From Rhodocyclales bacterium (GTDB taxonomy: Bacteria; Pseudomonadota; Gammaproteobacteria; Burkholderiales; Rhodocyclaceae), in contig JACPUD010000032.1 in assembly GCA_016192435.1 (NCBI GenBank), positions 1 to 41,841 of the forward strand: a stretch of 41,841 nt of DNA. The letters run 5' to 3'. The notes below the pieces were generated by a model. That model saw only the letters and a list, made by a program, of their open reading frames with translations, was not told the origin of the DNA and made no database searches. Position numbers and translations under genes: made by a program. Shown here piece by piece: positions 8,439 to 17,020 of the stretch; the stretch's first letter is position 1, and every line of letters starts with the position of its first letter.

Positions 8439-9815
8439 ATGAACCGCATTTCCGTTTCCATGCTGGCCGCCTGTGGCGTGCTGGCGAGTTTTCCCGCAGC
8501 GGCAGCCGATGCCGAACTGCAGGCCCTGCGCGAGGAAATCGCGCAAATGAGGAAGTCCTACGAACAGCGCATCGACGCGCTGGAACAGCGCTTGGCGCAG
8601 GCCGAGACCGGCCGGGCGCAAGCCCCAAGCGCAGCGCCCGCCGCCGGGGCGGCCGGCTTCAACCCCGAGATCGGTCTCAACCTGCAGGGCGCGCTGACCT
8701 CCACCCGGCTCGATCCGGCGAGCTGGACCCTGCAGGGCTTTGTTCCGCCCGGCGCGCCCGACGAGGTCGGGCCGCCGCGCCGGCGCGGCTTCACGGCGCA
8801 GGAGACCGAGCTCACCCTGGCCGCCAATGTCGATCCGAATTTCCGCGGCTATCTGAATCTGGCGTTGACGCCGGACAACACCGTCGAACTCGAGGAAGCC
8901 TATTTCCAGACCCTCGGCCTCGGCGCCGGCTTCACGCTCAAGGGCGGCCGCTTCCTCTCCGGCATCGGCTACAACAACGAGCGCCATCCCCATACCTGGG
9001 ACTTCGCCGACGCGCCGCTGGCCTACACCGCATTCTTCGGCAACAAGCTGACGGCCGAAGGCCTGCAGCTCAGATGGCTGGCGCCGACCGAAACCTGGTT
9101 CGAACTCGGCCTCGAGGCCGGGCGCGACGACGGCTTTCCGGGGGGCGCCAGGAACAAGGGCGGTTCGGCGCTGGGCGCGGCCTTCGCCCGCACCGGCGGC
9201 GATCTCGGCATCGCACACACCTGGCGCGCCGGCCTGTCGTATGTCGCCACCGATCCCGGCGCGCGCGCCTACGACGGCATCGATGCCGCCGGCCTGAATA
9301 CCAGCGTGGCATTCGCCGGCAGGAGCCGTACTGCCGGCGCCGACTTCGTCTGGAAATGGGCGCCGAATGGCAATCCGACCGAGCGCAATTTCAAGCTGCA
9401 GGCCGAATATTTCCGCCGCAATGAGACCGGCAGCCTGAGCTGCGCCGAACGCGATGCCAGCGGCGCCTGCGGCGGCGCGGCGGGGCTCGCCGACAGCTAC
9501 CGCTCCAGCCAGTCCGGCTACTACCTGCAGGGCGTCTGGCAGTTCATGCCGCGCTGGCGGCTCGGTTACCGCCACGACCGGCTCGACTCGGGAACCACCC
9601 GCCTGGGCCCGGCGCTGGTCGCGACCGACCTGCCGCAACTCGCGGCCTGGCAGCCGCTGCGCAATACCGTGATGCTGGACTACGCCAGTTCCGAGTTCGC
9701 CCGCCTGCGCCTGCAGTTCGCCCGCGACAACTCGCGCGGCCCGGGTCTGGTGGACCAGCAGGTCTGGCTGCAATACGTGATGAGCATGGGCGCCCACGGT
9801 GCCCACAAGTTCTAG
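8439..9815 (+). CDS. Outer-membrane beta-barrel protein (porin-like) linked to zinc/manganese-type uptake
   Basis: A 458-aa protein with a signal peptide (1-23, ending AAAADA), a short coiled coil (about 25-55, ELQALREEIAQMRKSYEQR), then an Ala/Pro linker and a barrel domain (about 70-458) with alternating strands and a C-terminal aromatic (AHKF). The repeated patterns GFTLKGGRFLSGIGYNNE and YYLQGVWQFMPRWRLGYRH are typical of gram-negative porin-like barrels with an N-terminal trimerising coil. The ATG at 8439 has GGAG upstream. Position directly before the metal-binding protein suggests it passes metal ions or complexes through the outer membrane; selectivity is inferred from context only. 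Confidence 0.75.
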   Translation: MNRISVSMLAACGVLASFPAAAADAELQALREEIAQMRKSYEQRIDALEQRLAQAETGRAQAPSAAPAAGAAGFNPEIGLNLQGALTSTRLDPASWTLQGFVPPGAPDEVGPPRRRGFTAQETELTLAANVDPNFRGYLNLALTPDNTVELEEAYFQTLGLGAGFTLKGGRFLSGIGYNNERHPHTWDFADAPLAYTAFFGNKLTAEGLQLRWLAPTETWFELGLEAGRDDGFPGGARNKGGSALGAAFARTGGDLGIAHTWRAGLSYVATDPGARAYDGIDAAGLNTSVAFAGRSRTAGADFVWKWAPNGNPTERNFKLQAEYFRRNETGSLSCAERDASGACGGAAGLADSYRSSQSGYYLQGVWQFMPRWRLGYRHDRLDSGTTRLGPALVATDLPQLAAWQPLRNTVMLDYASSEFARLRLQFARDNSRGPGLVDQQVWLQYVMSMGAHGAHKF

Positions 9816-9824
9816 GAGATGACG

Positions 9825-10724
9825 ATGCGATATTTCATGATGCTGATTGCCGCGCTGCTGGCGCTGCCGGCGCAGGCGGCGCAGGCGGCGCTCAATGTGC
9901 TGACCACGGTGCCCGAGTGGGCCGCGCTGGCGCAGGAAATCGGCGGCGACAGAATCAGGGTCGCATCGGTGACCACCGCGCTGCAGGATCCGCACCGCAT
10001 CGAAGCGCGGCCTTCGCTGATCGCCCGGGCGCGCAATGCCGACCTGCTGATTGCCACCGGCGCCGAGCTGGAAGCCGGCTGGCTGCCGGTGGTGCAGCGC
10101 GAAGCCGGCAATGCCCGCATCCAGGCCGGCCAGCCGGGCTATTTCGAAGCCGCGGCCCATGTCCGCATGCTCGAAATTCCGGCGCAGCTGGATCGCGCCG
10201 ACGGCGACGTCCATGCCAGCGGCAATCCGCACATCAACACCGATCCGCGCGTCTATCTGCAGGTCGGTGCGGCGCTGGCGGCGCGCCTGGCCCAGCTCGA
10301 GCCGGCCAATGCCGCAGCCTATCAGGCCGGCTACACGGCCTTCGCCGCGCGCTGGCGCGCCAACCTGGCGCGCTGGGAGCAGCGGGCGGCGGCCTTGCGC
10401 GGGCAGCCGGTGGTGGTGCAGCACAAGTCCTTTTCCTATCTGCTCGACTGGCTGGGCTTGAAGGAAGTGGCGACGCTGGAACCCAAACCCGGGGTCGAGG
10501 CTTCGGCCGCGCATCTGTCGCGTGTGCTGCAGCAGGTGCGCGGCCAGAGGCCGCGCTGGGTACTGCGGGCGGTCTGGGAAAGCAGCCGCGCGACCGACTG
10601 GTTTGCCGCCAACAGCGGCACGCCGGCCGTGGTGCTGCCCTTCACGGTCGGCGGCAGCGACGCGGCGAAGGATCTGACCAGCCTGTTCGACGACACGCTG
10701 GCGCGCCTGCTGGCGGTGAAGTGA
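9825..10724 (+). CDS. Metal ABC transporter substrate-binding protein, ZnuA-like
   Basis: A 299-aa periplasmic binding protein of the cluster A-I (ZnuA/TroA) type. It has a signal peptide (about 1-21), LNVLTTVPEWAALAQEIGGD, the metal-ligand regions DPHRIEARPS and NPHINTDPRVY, and VVVQHKSFSYLLDWLGL. It lacks the long His/Asp-rich loop of enteric ZnuA, having only DRADGDVHASG. Zinc or manganese is the likely ligand; sequence does not settle which. ATG 9825 is preferred over ATG 9819 because AGGAG (9814-9818) abuts the latter but is well spaced for the former. The stop TGA overlaps an in-frame GTG of the permease gene. Confidence 0.85.
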   Translation: MRYFMMLIAALLALPAQAAQAALNVLTTVPEWAALAQEIGGDRIRVASVTTALQDPHRIEARPSLIARARNADLLIATGAELEAGWLPVVQREAGNARIQAGQPGYFEAAAHVRMLEIPAQLDRADGDVHASGNPHINTDPRVYLQVGAALAARLAQLEPANAAAYQAGYTAFAARWRANLARWEQRAAALRGQPVVVQHKSFSYLLDWLGLKEVATLEPKPGVEASAAHLSRVLQQVRGQRPRWVLRAVWESSRATDWFAANSGTPAVVLPFTVGGSDAAKDLTSLFDDTLARLLAVK

Positions 10725-10726
10725 GC

Positions 10727-11512
10727 ATGAACACGCTCGACTGGACGCTGCTCGTCGTTCCCTTCGCCGCCGGCCTGTTGGTGCTGGCGACCCACGTCGT
10801 GCTGGGCATCGACGTGCTGCGCCGGGGCATCATTTTCATCGACCTGGCGATCGCCCAGGTGGCGGCGCTGGGCGCGGTGGCCGCCAGCCTGACCGATCTC
10901 GACGCCCTGCTGCATGGCTTCGGCCCGCGCGGGCTCGGTGCGCAACTCGCCGCGGCGCTGGCGGCGGGCATCGGCGCGCTGCTGCTGACCTGGTGCGAGC
11001 GGCGCTGGCCGGACATCCAGGAAGCGCTGATCGGCCTCGTCTTCGTCTTCGCCGCGGCCGCCGGCATCCTGCTGCTGGCGCGCCACCCGCACGGCGGCGA
11101 GCACCTGCGCGACCTGCTGGCCGGGCAACTGCTGTGGGTGAGTTGGCAGCAACTGCTGCCGGTGGCGGTGCTCTACGCCGGCATCCTGGCCTTGTGGTTC
11201 GGCCCCGCGCAACGCTGGCCGCGGCTGGGTTTCTACCTGTTGTTCGCCGTCACGGTGACGGCCTCGGTGCAACTGGTCGGCGTGCTGCTGGTGTTCGCCA
11301 GCCTGATCGCGCCGGCCGTGGCGACCCGCGCCCTCGACGGTGGACGCCGCGTCGTCAGCGGCTACCTGGTGGGCGCCGCGGCCTATGCCGCCGGTCTCGG
11401 ACTTTCGCTATATGCCGATCTGCCGGCCGGGGCGACTGTGGTTTCCTGTCTCTGCCTGGCCGCATTTGCCGGGCTGCTCCTCTTCAGGCGCCGAAGTGGC
11501 GCGTTATACTGA
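10727..11512 (+). CDS. Metal ABC transporter permease, ZnuB-like
   Basis: A 261-aa integral membrane protein of the ABC-3 (ZnuB/TroC) family with about seven or eight hydrophobic segments, including HVVLGIDVLRRGIIFIDLAIAQVAALG near the start and VQLVGVLLVFASLIAPAVATRAL, the family's conserved cytoplasmic-loop region. It follows the binding-protein gene by two bases (a GTG at 10721 would overlap by four). No ATP-binding subunit follows; the next gene is the STAS protein. The transporter must borrow an ATPase encoded elsewhere or use one outside this window. Confidence 0.87.
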   Translation: MNTLDWTLLVVPFAAGLLVLATHVVLGIDVLRRGIIFIDLAIAQVAALGAVAASLTDLDALLHGFGPRGLGAQLAAALAAGIGALLLTWCERRWPDIQEALIGLVFVFAAAAGILLLARHPHGGEHLRDLLAGQLLWVSWQQLLPVAVLYAGILALWFGPAQRWPRLGFYLLFAVTVTASVQLVGVLLVFASLIAPAVATRALDGGRRVVSGYLVGAAAYAAGLGLSLYADLPAGATVVSCLCLAAFAGLLLFRRRSGALY

Positions 11513-11580
11513 CCGGTCTTCAACAATCGCAGCGCCGATATTGCGCCAGAGTAGTGGCAGACGAAGACGACGACGATTTG

Positions 11581-12681
11581 ATGTCCCTCGATTTCACGGT
11601 GCCCGGCGCGTTCGATACGCAGCCGGCGCAGCCTGCTGCGCCTGAAATTCCGGAACCGCCCGCCGAGCCGCCGCGGCCGCGGCGCACACCCCTGCCTCCG
11701 GCGCTGGCCGAAGCCGCCGAGATGTATGCCGCGGGACAGGAACTCGATGCCATGCGCCGCCTGGAGGCCGCGCTGAAGAGCGGTGAAGACCTCGGCGAGG
11801 CCGCCTTGCGCGCCTGGGGCGGGCTGTTCGATCTGCTGCAGGTGCTCGGTCGCCGTCCGGCTTTCGACGCCCTGGCACTGACCTTCGCGCGCCGCTTCGA
11901 GAAATCGCCGCCGGCCTGGAGTGCGGTGGCCGAGGACGACGAGCACACGGCTGCCGAAACCACCGGCGGGCGTGCCCACGTGTCCCTCAGTGGGGCGCTG
12001 AACGCCCGCATCGGCGAAGTTCTCAAGCAGACAATGAAACTGGCCGCCACCAGCACCCTGGTGCGCATGGACCTGGCCAAGCTGGTCGATGCCGACAACG
12101 ACGGCGCGACGCTGTTGCTGCGCGGGATTGCCGCCCTGAAGCGGGCCAACAAGGAATTCGTATTCGGCAGCCCCGAGCATCTGGCGCAGATCCTGGCGGC
12201 GAAGCTGGTGCCGGGCGAGCGTCGCAACGAATCGATGTGGCTGCTGCTGCTGGAGCTGTATCAGCAGGCTTACCGCCAGGACGAATTCGAGGAAGCGGCG
12301 GTCAACTACGCGATCACCTTCGAGGTATCGCCGCCCTCCTGGGTCGCGCTGCCGGCGCGCGTCGAGGAAGCCCCGCGGCCTGCGCCTGCGCAGGCGCACA
12401 AGGCCGAAGGCATTGCCCTGAGCGGCCAGTTGCTGGGTGCCACCGCGGCCGACTTCGCGCCGCTGGAAGCGCTGCTCGCCGGCCGCGACGAATTCGATAT
12501 CGATGCGCGCCACCTGGTGCGCATCGACGCCGCGAGCGCCGGGCAGCTACTCGAAGTGCTGACGCGACTTCACGCCAAGGGCAAGACGCTGCGCATTTCC
12601 GGCTTGAGCACGCTGGTCGCGGCCTACCTGGAGACGCTCGGCTTCGCCGATGTCGCCGAGGTGCGCGCCCGCGTCATTTGA
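11581..12681 (+). CDS. Protein with two STAS-like domains
   Basis: A 366-aa protein. An acidic/Pro-rich start and a short helical region (about 45-115, [20 protein letters not shown]) precede two STAS-like segments: about 130-235 ([18 protein letters not shown]...[22 protein letters not shown]) and about 280-366 ([10 protein letters not shown]...[17 protein letters not shown]...[19 protein letters not shown]). Both show the beta-Asp-helix pattern of anti-sigma-antagonist folds without an obvious phosphorylatable Ser context. ATG 11581 is chosen; GTG 11554 would add an acidic MADEDDDDL leader. No sigma-factor partner is adjacent. It lies just upstream of hslV. The role is unknown. Confidence 0.7.
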   Translation: MSLDFTVPGAFDTQPAQPAAPEIPEPPAEPPRPRRTPLPPALAEAAEMYAAGQELDAMRRLEAALKSGEDLGEAALRAWGGLFDLLQVLGRRPAFDALALTFARRFEKSPPAWSAVAEDDEHTAAETTGGRAHVSLSGALNARIGEVLKQTMKLAATSTLVRMDLAKLVDADNDGATLLLRGIAALKRANKEFVFGSPEHLAQILAAKLVPGERRNESMWLLLLELYQQAYRQDEFEEAAVNYAITFEVSPPSWVALPARVEEAPRPAPAQAHKAEGIALSGQLLGATAADFAPLEALLAGRDEFDIDARHLVRIDAASAGQLLEVLTRLHAKGKTLRISGLSTLVAAYLETLGFADVAEVRARVI

Positions 12682-12703
12682 TGATTTTCCGCTGAGGAAT
12701 TCC

Positions 12704-13240
12704 ATGGAGCAATATCACGGCACCACCATCCTCTCCGTGCGCCGCGGCAACAGCGTTGCGCTGGGCGGCGACGGCCAGGTCACGCTGGGCAACATCGTGG
12801 TCAAGGCCACCGCGCGCAAGGTGCGGCGGCTCTACAACGAACAGATCCTGGCCGGCTTTGCCGGCGGCACGGCGGATGCCTTCACGCTGTTCGAGCGTTT
12901 CGAGGCCAAGCTGGAGCAGTACCAGGGCAACCTGCTGCGCGCCGCCGTCGAGCTGGCCAAGGACTGGCGTACCGATCGCGCGTTGCGCCGGCTGGAAGCC
13001 ATGCTCTCGGTCGCCGACAGCGAGCATTCGCTGATCATCACCGGCAACGGCGACGTGCTCGAGCCCGAATACGGCATCGTCGCCATCGGCAGCGGCGGCG
13101 CCTACGCGCAGTCCGCGGCGCGCGCACTGCTGGAAAACACCGCGCTCGCCCCGGCCGAAATCGTCAAGAAGTCGCTGGAAATCGCCGGCGACCTGTGCAT
13201 CTACACCAACCAGAACCACCTGATTGAAGTTCTCGAATGA
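12704..13240 (+). CDS. hslV: ATP-dependent protease subunit HslV
   Basis: The 178-aa proteolytic subunit of the HslVU two-component protease. After a short MEQYHG propeptide the mature enzyme would begin at catalytic Thr7 ([20 protein letters not shown]). Also visible are [29 protein letters not shown] and [15 protein letters not shown], all family blocks. GAGGA lies six bases before the ATG. The stop codon is enclosed in a perfect 15-bp hairpin (13222-13255), and 196 bases of repeat-containing sequence separate it from hslU, unlike the tight hslV-hslU spacing usual in proteobacteria. Confidence 0.97.
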   Translation: MEQYHGTTILSVRRGNSVALGGDGQVTLGNIVVKATARKVRRLYNEQILAGFAGGTADAFTLFERFEAKLEQYQGNLLRAAVELAKDWRTDRALRRLEAMLSVADSEHSLIITGNGDVLEPEYGIVAIGSGGAYAQSAARALLENTALAPAEIVKKSLEIAGDLCIYTNQNHLIEVLE

Positions 13241-13255
13241 TCGAGAACTTCAATC
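13222..13255 (+). other. Perfect 15-bp stem-loop enclosing the hslV stop codon
   Basis: GATTGAAGTTCTCGA (13222-13236) pairs without mismatch with 13241-13255 around a 4-base loop ATGA that holds the stop. No U-tract follows, so it does not look like an intrinsic terminator; it could stabilise the hslV mRNA 3' end or mark an insertion boundary of the repeat that follows. Confidence 0.8.
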
Positions 13256-13282
13256 GTGGCAAAAAGGCCCGCCCCCTCCCAT

Positions 13283-13364
13283 CCGCCCACGGCAGGCTTT
13301 GCACAGCCTGCCGGCTGCGGCGGCGCGAAGCGATGCTTCGCGAAACCCCGCCTCCGCCCCCCTC
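13283..13364 (+). repeat. Structured repeat A, copy 1 (between hslV and hslU)
   Basis: About 80 bases matching 23802-23883. Hairpin 1: CGGCAGGCT (13290-13298) with AGCCTGCCG (13305-13313), 6-base loop. Hairpin 2: CGCGAAGC (13324-13331) with GCTTCGCG (13335-13342), 3-base loop. A conserved tail AAACCCCGCCTCCGCC follows. Stem sequences differ from copy 2 but pairing and spacing are kept. Confidence 0.85.
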
Positions 13365-13436
13365 GCGGGGGAGGCGACTGATTGGCTCGCTGCGCTCGTT
13401 TGCGGCGGGTGCCCACATTGGATGTTTCGCACGCAC

Positions 13437-14759
13437 ATGACCCAGATGACTCCCGCGGAGATCGTCTCCGAACTCGACAAGAACATCGTCGGCCAGGCGC
13501 GCGCCAAGCGCGCCGTGGCCATCGCGCTGCGTAACCGCTGGCGCCGCATGCAGGTCGCCGAGCCCTTGCGCACCGAGATCACGCCGAAGAACATCCTGAT
13601 GATCGGCCCCACCGGCGTCGGCAAGACCGAGATCGCGCGGCGCCTGGCGCGGCTGGCCAACGCGCCCTTCATCAAGATCGAGGCGACCAAGTTCACCGAG
13701 GTCGGCTACGTCGGCCGCGACGTCGACACCATCATCCGCGACCTGGCCGAGACCGCGATCAAGAACGCGCGCGAAGAGGCGATGCGCATCGTCCGCGATC
13801 GCGCCATGGACGCGGCCGAGGATCGCGTGCTGGACGTGCTGCTGCCGCCCGCAAGAGTTGGTGCTGGCGAGACGGCGGAAGAAAGCGGGACGCGGCAGAA
13901 GTTTCGCAAGAAGCTGCGCGAGGGGGAACTCGACGACAAGGAAATCGAGATCGAGGTCGCCGCACCCCAGGCCAGCATGGAAATCTTCGCTCCGCCCGGC
14001 ATGGAAGACCTGACGCAGCAGATCCAGGGCATGTTCCAGAACATCGGCGGCGGCAAGAAGCGCGTGCGCAAGATGAAAATCGCCGAAGCGATGAAGTCGC
14101 TGGCCGACGAGGAGGCCGCGCGCCTGATCAATGACGAGGAAGTCAAGACCGCAGCGCTGAAGAACGTCGAGCAGAACGGCATCGTCTTCCTCGACGAGAT
14201 CGACAAGATCGCCTCGCGCTCCGAGGCTCACGGCGCCGAGGTCTCGCGCCAGGGCGTGCAGAGGGACCTCTTGCCGCTGGTCGAAGGCACAACGGTGTCG
14301 ACCAAGTACGGCATGATCAAGACCGACCACATCCTGTTCATCGCCAGCGGCGCCTTCCACATCGCCAAGCCTTCCGACCTGATACCCGAACTGCAGGGCC
14401 GTTTCCCGATCCGCGTCGAACTCGATTCGCTCTCGGTCGACGACTTCGAACGGATACTCACGCAGACCGACGCCTGCCTCACAAGGCAGTACCAGGCCTT
14501 GCTGGCCACCGAGGACGTGACGCTGGAGTTCGCCGCCGACGGCATCAAGCGTCTGGCCGAGATTGCCTTCCAGGTGAACGAAAAAACCGAGAACATCGGC
14601 GCCCGCCGGCTCTACACGGTGATGGAGAAACTGCTCGAGGAGATTTCCTTCGATGCCGGCAAGCGCGGCGGTGAAAAACTTGTCATCGATGGTGCCTACG
14701 TCGATGTGAAACTCGGTGAACTGGCGAAGAACGAAGACCTTTCGCGCTACGTGCTCTGA
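13437..14759 (+). CDS. hslU: ATP-dependent protease ATPase subunit HslU
   Basis: The 440-aa AAA+ unfoldase partner of HslV. It starts [20 protein letters not shown], with Walker A GPTGVGKT at 57-64, the pore loop GYVGRD at 90-95, an I-domain (about 110-240), Walker B IVFLDEID at 249-256 and the sensor region [11 protein letters not shown]. It ends LSRYVL, close to the conserved C-terminal tail that docks into HslV. The frame is open through the whole hslV-hslU spacer, but that sequence is repeat-derived, so the family-like start at 13437 is used. The I-domain loop (residues about 139-147, PARVGAGET) is encoded by a copy of the 24-base motif. Confidence 0.97.
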   Translation: MTQMTPAEIVSELDKNIVGQARAKRAVAIALRNRWRRMQVAEPLRTEITPKNILMIGPTGVGKTEIARRLARLANAPFIKIEATKFTEVGYVGRDVDTIIRDLAETAIKNAREEAMRIVRDRAMDAAEDRVLDVLLPPARVGAGETAEESGTRQKFRKKLREGELDDKEIEIEVAAPQASMEIFAPPGMEDLTQQIQGMFQNIGGGKKRVRKMKIAEAMKSLADEEAARLINDEEVKTAALKNVEQNGIVFLDEIDKIASRSEAHGAEVSRQGVQRDLLPLVEGTTVSTKYGMIKTDHILFIASGAFHIAKPSDLIPELQGRFPIRVELDSLSVDDFERILTQTDACLTRQYQALLATEDVTLEFAADGIKRLAEIAFQVNEKTENIGARRLYTVMEKLLEEISFDAGKRGGEKLVIDGAYVDVKLGELAKNEDLSRYVL

Positions 14760-15634
14760 TGCTGGAACGCATCGCGGGAATCGTCTTCCCGATCTACGCC
14801 GTGGTCGCGGTGGGCTACGCCTACGGGCGCTGGAAGAAGCCGGACATGGCTTTCGCCAACCAGCTCAACATGGACATCTTCGTGCCGGCGCTGGTGTTCG
14901 CCGCACTGGCCTCAAAGTCCTTCGACATTGCGCAGAACCTGCCGCTCTTGCTCGGCGCCACCGTGGTGGTGCTCGGCACCGGGCTGCTGGCCTGGCCGGT
15001 GGCACGCATGATGGGCGTGGCGAACAACACTTTCGTGCCGCCGATGATGTTCAAGAATTCCGGCAACATGGGCCTGCCGCTGGCGGTGCTGGCCTTCGGC
15101 GAGGCGGCGCTGCCGGCCGCGGTGGTGCTGTTCTTCGTCGAAAACTTCCTGCACTACTCGTTGGGCACCTGGATGCTCGACCACCGCGCCAGGCTGTGGA
15201 ATTTGTGGCGGGTGCCGGTGATCGCCGCGGCGCTGGCCGGGCTGGCCGTCAGCCTGCTGCATTTCCCCTTGTGGCAGCCGCTGTGGTTGGGCATCAAGCT
15301 GCTCGGCGACGTGTCGATTCCGCTGTTGCTGTTCTCGCTCGGCGTGCGCCTCACCGACAGCCGCCATGCCGACTGGAAGATCAGCCTGGTCGGCGCGATC
15401 ACCTCGCCCGCCGCCGGGGTGCTGGTGGCGCTGCTGATGAACCTCGCGCTGGGCCTCACCGGGCGCGATGCCGCGATGCTGATCCTGTTCGGCGCCTTGC
15501 CGCCGGCCGTGCTGAATTACATATTTGCCGAGCGCTACCATCAGGAACCGGAGCGCGTCGCCTCGATGGTGCTGATCGGCAACATGGCGTCACTGGTGAT
15601 CATTCCGCTGACTCTGGCATGGGTTTTGCGTTGA
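14759..15634 (+). CDS. AEC-family (auxin efflux carrier-like) transporter
   Basis: A 291-aa protein with about ten hydrophobic segments in two halves. Features include an N-terminal half with MDIFVPALVFAALASK, the conserved MMFKNSGNMGLPLAVLAFGE motif, and in the second half LGDVSIPLLLFSLGVRL and GALPPAVLNYIFAERY. The family exports small organic acids or related anions; the substrate is unknown. Its ATG overlaps the hslU TGA by one base (TGATG), indicating coupling in the same transcript, though a functional link to HslVU is not known. Confidence 0.87.
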   Translation: MLERIAGIVFPIYAVVAVGYAYGRWKKPDMAFANQLNMDIFVPALVFAALASKSFDIAQNLPLLLGATVVVLGTGLLAWPVARMMGVANNTFVPPMMFKNSGNMGLPLAVLAFGEAALPAAVVLFFVENFLHYSLGTWMLDHRARLWNLWRVPVIAAALAGLAVSLLHFPLWQPLWLGIKLLGDVSIPLLLFSLGVRLTDSRHADWKISLVGAITSPAAGVLVALLMNLALGLTGRDAAMLILFGALPPAVLNYIFAERYHQEPERVASMVLIGNMASLVIIPLTLAWVLR

Positions 15635-15758
15635 TTCGAGAGTCCGAGCGCATCCCTGTTGTCGCGCCGGGAACCGCCGATTAACCGAGTCGGTCAGAAT
15701 TGGGAATGCTGGTACGATTCAACATGATTCCTGATCCGATTCCTTGAGGAATTTCATC

Positions 15759-16745
15759 TTGGACTCTCCGTTCCAGCCGCACAGCGGCATCTCGCAGCTG
15801 AATTCCACGCTCTTCGACGTCAATCAAAGCGACGTCACGGGCACCGTGAATATGGCCAACCCCGGCGCGGTGGCGGACGCGATATGCACCATCCTGGCGC
15901 GGCGCTATGAGGATTTCGACGAAGTCATCCTGCGCGACGGTTTTCTCGATCTTGAGGATATATTCTGGGGCCGGCAAGCCGGGCTGTTGCCTTGCGATAC
16001 GCCCTACCACGATCTGCGCCACTCGATGAGCACCGCCCTGGCCATGGCCCGTCTGGTCGATGGCTACGAGACGGTGCATGGCGGCAAGGAGCATGCGCTG
16101 GGGGTCGAGTTGGCAACTCTGGGCGTGCTGCTGGCCTTGTTCCACGATGTCGGCTTCATTCGTCGCCTGTCCGAGGCGGGCATCAACGGCGCCTGCCTGG
16201 TACGCGAGCACGAACAGCGTGGCGTGGATTTCATGCATGGGTATCTTGCCGCGGGGCCGCTCGCCCGCTTCGAGGACCTCGCCGAACTGATAAACGCCAC
16301 GAATCTTGCGCGCTGCACCTGCGATACCCTGGCCGGACTGTCTCCGCAACTGGTCGATCTGGGCAAGATGCTGGGTACGTCGGACCTGATCAGTCAGATT
16401 GCCGGGCGCTATTATCTCGAACGTTGCCGATTTTTCCTTTTTCGGGAATTCGTCGCGGCAGGCGTGGACCGGACGACCTCGCCCGGCGGCGAAACCGTGA
16501 TCCTCTATCCCACGCCCGAGGACTTGCTGCGCAAGACGCCCAGCTTTTACGAGCATCTGGTCAGGCCCCGCCTCGACGACGATTTCGGCAAGACCTACCG
16601 CTACGTCGCGGCCCACTTCGGCGGCGACGATCCCTATGCCCGATCGATGCAACGCAACTTCGACTTTCTGCACGGCCTGATCGAACGCAACGATTTTTCC
16701 GTACTGCAGCGCAAGCCCGTTCCGCTGATGCCCTTGCCGGAGTGA
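15759..16745 (+). CDS. HD-domain phosphohydrolase
   Basis: A 328-aa soluble protein. The metal-binding HD pattern is visible as TPYHDLRHSMSTALAMARL followed by LLALFHDVGFIRR, with further His in LVREHEQRGVDF, spacing like that of cyclic-nucleotide phosphodiesterase/HD enzymes. The C-terminal third is mostly helical without a recognised domain. The TTG at 15759 is preferred because GAGGA (15746-15750) is eight bases upstream; an earlier TTG at 15744 overlaps that ribosome-binding site. The substrate, perhaps a nucleotide, is unknown. Confidence 0.75.
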   Translation: MDSPFQPHSGISQLNSTLFDVNQSDVTGTVNMANPGAVADAICTILARRYEDFDEVILRDGFLDLEDIFWGRQAGLLPCDTPYHDLRHSMSTALAMARLVDGYETVHGGKEHALGVELATLGVLLALFHDVGFIRRLSEAGINGACLVREHEQRGVDFMHGYLAAGPLARFEDLAELINATNLARCTCDTLAGLSPQLVDLGKMLGTSDLISQIAGRYYLERCRFFLFREFVAAGVDRTTSPGGETVILYPTPEDLLRKTPSFYEHLVRPRLDDDFGKTYRYVAAHFGGDDPYARSMQRNFDFLHGLIERNDFSVLQRKPVPLMPLPE

Positions 16746-16825
16746 CGAGCCGCAGCGCGCCTGCCCGGCGACGCTGGCCCCTCCGTTCCCGATGACAGCT
16801 GAAATTTCCGTTCCCAGGAGGCCGT

Positions 16826-17008
16826 ATGAAGAGCGTTGAACAGATGGATGCCGTGATCGACCGACTCAATGCGGAAATTGGCGACCTCGGTCTGTGGTCT
16901 CCCCCCGCGGTGCTGAAGCTGCACGAGTGGATACGCGAGGTCGATACCCTGATCAGGAAGGAGTTCACCCGCCGCGCGGCAAGTCACCACCAAAGCCCGC
17001 ATCGCTGA
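16826..17008 (+). CDS. Small protein of unknown function (60 aa)
   Basis: A 60-aa protein beginning MKSVEQMDAVIDRLNAEIGD. A strong AGGAGG ribosome-binding site sits five bases before the ATG, which supports translation. It is predicted as mostly helical, with a Trp-containing middle (LGLWSPPAVLKLHEWI) and a basic, His-rich end. No family was recognised. It may be co-transcribed with the HD gene 80 bases upstream and is convergent with the dioxygenase gene downstream. Confidence 0.6.
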   Translation: MKSVEQMDAVIDRLNAEIGDLGLWSPPAVLKLHEWIREVDTLIRKEFTRRAASHHQSPHR

Positions 17009-17020
17009 GGGGCAGACGAG

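Noticed and set aside
7749-10514. A 921-codon open frame on the minus strand opposite the metal-uptake genes
   Set aside because: It is antisense to four well-supported genes, has no family features and is rich in Arg, Gly and Gln as expected for the shadow of GC-rich coding DNA.
13224-13436. Upstream extension of HslU through the whole spacer (to 511 aa)
   Set aside because: The extension encodes repeat A and Arg/Pro/Ala-rich sequence; [15 protein letters not shown] at 13437 matches the normal HslU start.
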